Positions 59,810 through 64,000 of a stretch of DNA of 64,000 bases are shown here, piece after piece. Within the stretch, counting starts at the first letter, position 1, and every line of letters starts with the position of its first letter. Source of the stretch: Aved-18 sp964606665 (lineage in GTDB: Bacteria > Cyanobacteriota > Vampirovibrionia > Obscuribacterales > Obscuribacteraceae); contig CAZSHS010000014.1 of NCBI GenBank assembly GCA_964606665.1, positions 20,211-84,210 on the forward strand, written 5' to 3'. The notes beneath the pieces were generated by a model that worked only from the letters and a program-made list of their open reading frames with translations, searched no databases and was not told the origin of the DNA. The translations under genes and the position numbers were made by a program.

Positions 59810-61231
59810 ATGTCATTAATGGCTGATTTGTTTCGACGTGTGCCGTCACAAGCTGACGGATTAGATTTATCTGATACCCCCAAACACTTAGGTTGGATAA
59901 TGCTTGCCGCCTTAGGTATTGGTGCCACCATCGGCGCTGGCATCTTTGCCATGCCAGGAATTATCGCAGGCAAAGCAGGTCCCGCCGGTATCCTTTCGTT
60001 CATCATCACTGGCATCATAATTTTATTCGTCGCCATTTGTTATGAAAAATTTTCGCGATTGATGCCCAACGGAACCTCGGCTTATAGCTACACATACCAT
60101 TCAATGGGTGAGCTAATTGCTTGGATTGTTTCTTTTGGACTTTTCATGGAATACAGCTTCGGTGCCTCGGCAGTGGCAATTGCCTGGAGCGTATACCTGC
60201 AAACTGCTTGCAAATTCAAAGTTGATCCATTTTGGGCTGGACCCAGAATGGTCGATGGACACTATGAATTTGGTGTAAATATAATTGCTATTGGCGTCAT
60301 TATTGTCATTACCGCAATTCTAATTTACGGTGGAGTGAGCAAATCAGCCAAACTCAATTTGATGCTCGTAATCTTGAAAATCGCACTTCTCGTGATGTTC
60401 TTAGCTGTAGGCATTCCTCATGTAAATCCAGCCAACTGGCAACCTTTTATGCCAATGGGCATCCAGGGTGTTCTCCAAGGTGCTGCAGTAGCCGTTTTCC
60501 CCTTTGTCGGGTTTGACGCTCTCTATACTTTTGCTCGCGAATCAAAGTCGCAAAAAGACACCAAACTTGGGACCTTCATTTGTATAGCTCTGGTATCACT
60601 GCTTTACGTGACCGTCATGGCAGTAGCAACTGGTCTTGCTCCATGTTTTATAGATGGACATAAAAACGAACTCTTCGTTGGCTCTGAAGCTGCAGCTCCC
60701 TTAGCCAAACTACTAGCATCTGTCGGTGAAGACTGGACTGCAACATTCATTGCAGGTGGTGCGGTTCTTGGTATTTTCAACGTATTGCTCGTACTTTGTA
60801 TGGGCGGACCTAGAATTTTCCGCAACATGGCTGAAGACGGTTTACTCCCGCCTCTTTTCACTAAAGTGAAAAACGGTAGTCCAACATATGGAATTCTTCT
60901 AAATGGAGTATTGGTTGCTGGATTTGCCGGGTTCATGGAGTTTGGCGAAATCGCTCACATGATGGTGCTTGGAACACTGGTTGCATTTACTTTTGTTTGT
61001 ATCGGTGCCATGCGCCTCAAAGCGGTCAGCCCTCTGGTTGCCTTTCCAGGGTTAATCGGATGTGTGGTGCTGGCGTGCAACTTAGAACCAACAGTACTCA
61101 AGGCATATGCCATCACTTGCCCACTTGGACTTCTCATTTACTTTGCATATGGCTATAAACACAGCAAACTAAACAAGAAGAACGTCCCCATTTCAATGGC
61201 CCCAGAGCCCGAAACTAAGCTAGAAGTCTAA
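59810..61231 (+). CDS. APC-family amino acid permease
   Basis: ATG 59810 (or 59819) is taken as start; an in-frame ATG at 59741 with AGGAAAG before it would add 23 Arg/Lys-rich residues and cannot be excluded. The product has about 12 membrane segments. The first is the family signature GATIGAGIFAMPGIIAGKAGP; GGVSKSAKLNLMLVILKI and FPFVGFDALYTFARESKSQ with QKD are typical of cationic amino acid transporters (CAT group). It is divergent from the acyl-CoA dehydrogenase and followed 8 bases later by a GNAT gene. Substrate not certain. Confidence 0.92.
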   Translation: MSLMADLFRRVPSQADGLDLSDTPKHLGWIMLAALGIGATIGAGIFAMPGIIAGKAGPAGILSFIITGIIILFVAICYEKFSRLMPNGTSAYSYTYHSMGELIAWIVSFGLFMEYSFGASAVAIAWSVYLQTACKFKVDPFWAGPRMVDGHYEFGVNIIAIGVIIVITAILIYGGVSKSAKLNLMLVILKIALLVMFLAVGIPHVNPANWQPFMPMGIQGVLQGAAVAVFPFVGFDALYTFARESKSQKDTKLGTFICIALVSLLYVTVMAVATGLAPCFIDGHKNELFVGSEAAAPLAKLLASVGEDWTATFIAGGAVLGIFNVLLVLCMGGPRIFRNMAEDGLLPPLFTKVKNGSPTYGILLNGVLVAGFAGFMEFGEIAHMMVLGTLVAFTFVCIGAMRLKAVSPLVAFPGLIGCVVLACNLEPTVLKAYAITCPLGLLIYFAYGYKHSKLNKKNVPISMAPEPETKLEV

Positions 61232-61239
61232 TCATATAA

Positions 61240-61776
61240 GTGGGTCTTGTGAGCAGAAAAACACTTCAATTAAGTGGTGCTTTATTGCGTCCGTGGTTAT
61301 ACGACGACGTAAATTCGCTAATAAAAGCAGCCAACGACAAAGACGTCTCAGCTACGCTGAGGGATAGTTTTCCTTATCCATATAAGAGGGAACACGCCAT
61401 AGATTGGATTACGTTCGCTCTAGAAGTGATACCAACCTGTCATTTCGCCATTGTTGTTGATGGTGCGGCGTGCGGTGGAATAGGACTAACGCTGCAGCGA
61501 GATGTTTTTCGCTATTCAGCCGAAATTGGCTATTGGCTTGCAAAAGAGCACTGGGGCAAAGGAATCATGTCGCAAGCAGTAGTTGCAGTATCCGATTACG
61601 CCTTTTATGAATTAGGTATGACACGCGTCTTTGCAGGCACTTTCGACCATAACAAAGCGTCTGGACGAATTCTTGAAAAAGCTGGATTCAAACTCGAAGG
61701 TCGCTTGAGCAAAGCAATTTTTAAATACGATCGCTTTTATGATCAGCTCATGTATGGCAAAGTTGCCTTGCGGTAA
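61240..61776 (+). CDS. GNAT acetyltransferase (RimJ/RimL-like)
   Basis: A 178-residue GNAT-fold protein. Start is GTG 61240 or GTG 61249. The coenzyme A loop is visible in YWLAKEHWGKGIMSQAVVAV near 104-123 (Q/R-x2-G-x-G/A class with the Gly-Lys-Gly), and the RimJ/RimL pattern continues in MTRVFAGTFDHNKASGRILEKAGFKLEG near 130-157. Such enzymes acetylate protein N-termini or small molecules. It follows the permease gene and ends in a strong terminator. Confidence 0.93.
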   Translation: MGLVSRKTLQLSGALLRPWLYDDVNSLIKAANDKDVSATLRDSFPYPYKREHAIDWITFALEVIPTCHFAIVVDGAACGGIGLTLQRDVFRYSAEIGYWLAKEHWGKGIMSQAVVAVSDYAFYELGMTRVFAGTFDHNKASGRILEKAGFKLEGRLSKAIFKYDRFYDQLMYGKVALR

Positions 61777-61815
61777 AAATTGAGCTAGCAAAACCTGTTT
61801 GCTTAGACAATTTTT
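61775..61815 (+). terminator. Bipartite hairpin terminator after the GNAT gene
   Basis: AAAAATTG (61775-61782) pairs with CAATTTTT (61808-61815), and inside it AGCAAA (61787-61792) pairs with TTTGCT (61798-61803) around a 5-base loop. The right arm ends in five Ts, so it can work as a factor-independent terminator for the upstream gene. Confidence 0.65.
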
Positions 61816-61947
61816 AACGTCCTTTATATATCTTATACATGAGCGCTCGGCAAAACGCTCGAATCACTAGCTAGTAGTGCATTTAACAAGCATTAACAGA
61901 CGTCATGCATTTCTGGTCGGTTTTTAACATCTGTGCGGCTTTTGGGT

Positions 61948-61956
61948 TGTTATGAT
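61948..61956 (+). promoter_or_regulatory. Extended -10 promoter for dxs
   Basis: TG-T-TATGAT (61948-61956) is an extended -10 element; TTAACA lies 21 bases before the -10, slightly too far. Transcription would start near 61963, 22 bases before the dxs ATG. The spacer 61816-61947 shows no other feature. Confidence 0.4.
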
Positions 61957-61984
61957 GTAATTCGGCAGCAATCGATGGATTTGT

Positions 61985-63934
61985 ATGCAAACACTAGCCA
62001 AATCAAAATTAGAGCCTTCTTTTCTTGACGCTATCACAGGACCAGGTGAAGTCAAAAAGCTCAAACCTGCTCAATTAGTCGAGCTTGCACGCGAAATTCG
62101 CCAGGAAATAATTTTCAATCTCAATAAAACAGGTGGACATCTAGCATCAAACCTGGGCGTAGTTGAGATTACTCTTGCATTGCATCATGTTTTTGAAACA
62201 CCTAAAGACTGCATTTTGTGGGATGTCGGACACCAGGCATATATTCATAAAATGCTCACCGGCAGGCGTAATCAGTTTGCTACTCTCAGACAGTATCAAG
62301 GTCTATCTGGTTTTATTAGTCCGGCAGAAAGCGAGCACGACGCCTTTGTGGCAGGTCATAGCTCAACTTCGGTATCACTTGCAGTGGGAATGGCCATTGC
62401 CAAAGATCATCTAAAAGAAAATCGCAAAATCATCGCCTTAATTGGAGATGGCGGACTGACAGGCGGAATGGCGCTTGAAGCGCTCAATCATCTTGGTCAT
62501 ATTCAAAAAAACGTTCTCATTATTTTGAACGACAACGACATGTCTATCAGCGAAAATGTAGGCGGTTACTCGCAATACATGAAGCGAATCAAAGAGACTT
62601 ATTTCTACAAAGACATCAAGAAAAAAATTGACTGGATCGAAGACAAACTAGATATGGTGCCGCTTGATCCCAAGCTCATGAATCTAATTACTTCAGTCAA
62701 ACAAGTAGCCAAAGATAAGCTCGAAAATCCTGGCATCGTCTTTGAAAAGCTTGGTATCAATTATTCAGGTCCTATCGATGGTCACGATGTTGAAGCAGTG
62801 ATAAACGCGCTAAACAAAGTAAAAGACCTCGAAGCTCCGCATATTCTGCACCTTATAACTCGCAAAGGTAAAGGCTTCACACCAGCCGAAGAAGATTCAA
62901 TCAAATACCATGGTGTAAAAGCGCACAGTTTAGAGCCTACTCTAAAAGAAAAAATCGAAGCCAAAGACCCTGATTCAAACACGAATAAAGGACTTACCTA
63001 TTCGCATGTATTCACTGACGCCTTACTTGATTGTGCCGAATTGGAACCAAATATGGTTGCTATCACACCGGCCACAGCCGAAGGTAGCGGCTTAGTCAAA
63101 TTTGGCAAAGCTTACCCTGAGCGCTTCTTTGACGTAGCTATTTGCGAACAGCACGCAGTGACAATGGCTGCTGGCATGGCAAAAATGGGTCTCAAACCAG
63201 TAGTTTCTATTTACTCTACCTTTCTGCAACGAGCCCTGGACCAGGTCATTCACGACGTAGCTATAATGAATTTGCCGGTAATTTTTGGCATAGACAGAGG
63301 CGGTCTTGTAGAAGATGGTGAAACACACCAGGGTCAATTTGATTTAGCCTTTTTACGCAGCATTCCTAATTTCACAGTACTTGCTCCCAAAGACGCCATT
63401 GAATTGCGCCAGATGGTCTATTCGGCATTGCGCAATTTGAGCGGGCCAGTTGCAATTCGCTTTCCTAGAGAAAAGGCAGAAGACAACTATCTTCAAAATG
63501 GAGTCGCTTGTGATTTCAAAGAATTTGATTACAAGACTTGGGAAGTAATAAAATCTGGCAAGAGCAATAAAGTGATTCTAGCTTGTGGAGCGATGTTAGC
63601 CCCGTCTCTTGAAGCTGCACGCGAACTCGATTCTAAAATTGAAGGTGGAATCAGCGTAGTTAATGCTCGTTCAATAAAACCTCTTGATCTAAAAATGCTT
63701 GCCTCATTTTCAAGTGAACATGGACAAGACCTGCACTTAATCACAGTTGAAGAAGGCGCAAGCTCAGGCGGATTTGGTAGTGCAGTGCTTGAATGGGCAA
63801 GCGATTTAAGTAAGCGCCCTCGCGTTTCTATAATGGGTCTTCCCGATAGATTCATTCAGCATGGCGACCGCAACTTGCTCTTACAAGAAGTTGGTCTTAC
63901 TGCAAAAGCGATAATCGAAAAAGTCTTGAATTAG
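61985..63934 (+). CDS. dxs: 1-deoxy-D-xylulose-5-phosphate synthase
   Basis: First enzyme of the MEP isoprenoid pathway, thiamine-diphosphate dependent. The 649-residue product has GGHLASNLGVVEITLALHHV, the cofactor motif GDGGLTGGMALEALNH near 155-170 with NDNDMSISENVGG, and the C-terminal half with the catalytic CEQHAVTMAAGMA and YSTFLQRALDQVIHDV. IspE of the same pathway is at 21597. Shine-Dalgarno is weak. Its stop overlaps the convergent recR stop by 4 bases. Confidence 0.98.
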   Translation: MQTLAKSKLEPSFLDAITGPGEVKKLKPAQLVELAREIRQEIIFNLNKTGGHLASNLGVVEITLALHHVFETPKDCILWDVGHQAYIHKMLTGRRNQFATLRQYQGLSGFISPAESEHDAFVAGHSSTSVSLAVGMAIAKDHLKENRKIIALIGDGGLTGGMALEALNHLGHIQKNVLIILNDNDMSISENVGGYSQYMKRIKETYFYKDIKKKIDWIEDKLDMVPLDPKLMNLITSVKQVAKDKLENPGIVFEKLGINYSGPIDGHDVEAVINALNKVKDLEAPHILHLITRKGKGFTPAEEDSIKYHGVKAHSLEPTLKEKIEAKDPDSNTNKGLTYSHVFTDALLDCAELEPNMVAITPATAEGSGLVKFGKAYPERFFDVAICEQHAVTMAAGMAKMGLKPVVSIYSTFLQRALDQVIHDVAIMNLPVIFGIDRGGLVEDGETHQGQFDLAFLRSIPNFTVLAPKDAIELRQMVYSALRNLSGPVAIRFPREKAEDNYLQNGVACDFKEFDYKTWEVIKSGKSNKVILACGAMLAPSLEAARELDSKIEGGISVVNARSIKPLDLKMLASFSSEHGQDLHLITVEEGASSGGFGSAVLEWASDLSKRPRVSIMGLPDRFIQHGDRNLLLQEVGLTAKAIIEKVLN

Positions 63935-64000
63935 ACTTCGCGTCTGCCTGCAAGTGAGCGGCTCAAAGTAATGTCGTCGGCGTATTCTAAGTCTGCGCCA
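63931..64000 (-). CDS. recR: Recombination protein RecR, C-terminal fragment
   Basis: Only the last 22 codons and the TAA stop are in the window. They read GADLEYADDITLSRSLAGRR then EV, which matches the conserved RecR C-terminus (GxDLEYADExTLxRALxGR). RecR works with RecF/RecO in RecA loading at gaps. The rest lies beyond the right edge. Confidence 0.85.
   Translation of the reverse strand, partial: GADLEYADDITLSRSLAGRREV

Noticed and set aside
1..64000. tRNA, rRNA, insertion sequences, prophage or origin
   Set aside because: Scanning both strands showed no T-loop-like tRNA ends, transposase, integrase, phage gene or clustered DnaA-type boxes; small RNAs cannot be excluded by eye.

Overview
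The window looks like a chromosome segment from a non-photosynthetic relative of the Cyanobacteria, most likely the Melainabacteria/Vampirovibrionia line and probably an Obscuribacter-type member; that placement is inference. The main support is the ATP synthase cluster, which runs atpI-atpB-atpE-atpF'-atpF-atpH-atpA-atpG with two different b-type subunits and without atpD and atpC, the cyanobacterial layout. A SpoIID-type protein, a PspA/Vipp1-family protein, the aminofutalosine (MqnE) route to menaquinone and a beta-oxidation dehydrogenase fit a respiring heterotroph. No photosynthesis gene, phage, insertion sequence, CRISPR array, tRNA or rRNA was seen. Genes are closely packed, 4-base stop/start overlaps are common, and GTG and TTG starts are frequent.

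Layout. 1-6.2 kb: truncated SMC, a secreted TPR protein, tRNA-guanine transglycosylase and PspA. 6.4-12.0 kb: ATP synthase. 12.1-16.6 kb: SpoIID protein, RseP-type membrane protease, FmdB zinc ribbon and a PAS histidine kinase. 16.6-20.0 kb: an unidentified protein, then a coupled pair of unknown genes, the first with a plausible Cys-His-Asn active site. 20.0-24.8 kb: slipin, nth, ispE, rsmA and a CNNM/CorC protein, four of them overlapping. 25-31 kb: surE, a Clp N-domain protein without an ATPase, and a divergent HTH/nurA pair. 31-38 kb: mqnE, several secreted proteins, a di-haem cytochrome c, a lipase-like hydrolase broken by a 10-N assembly gap, and a 57-residue cysteine-rich protein. 38-46 kb: dprA and two paralogous transmembrane Ser/Thr kinases, one of 1688 residues with repeat-rich Pro/Gly/Asn/Gln linkers. 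46-52.6 kb: a five-gene operon for a trehalose-type sugar (GT20 synthase, HAD phosphatase, GT4 transferase, two glycoside hydrolases). 52.7-64 kb: a duplicated-domain secreted protein, DUF3592 protein, pyrG, gatC, a cation exchanger, AI-2E-family permease, 3-hydroxyacyl-CoA dehydrogenase, amino-acid permease, GNAT acetyltransferase, dxs and the end of recR.

How the parts relate. The ATP synthase, MqnE, cytochrome c and the acyl-CoA dehydrogenase describe quinone-based respiration on organic carbon. IspE and Dxs belong to the MEP isoprenoid pathway that would feed the quinone side chain. The sugar operon probably makes and remobilises a compatible solute. PspA, RseP and slipin are membrane-quality functions; SMC, Nth, NurA, DprA and RecR handle DNA.

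Most worth following up: the coupled pair at 17541-19975, the two kinases, the stand-alone Clp N-domain protein, the hairpin over the mqnE ribosome-binding site, the perfect 38-bp palindrome at 32276-32313, and several promoters whose -10 box lies only 6-9 bases before the start codon, which implies leaderless mRNAs.
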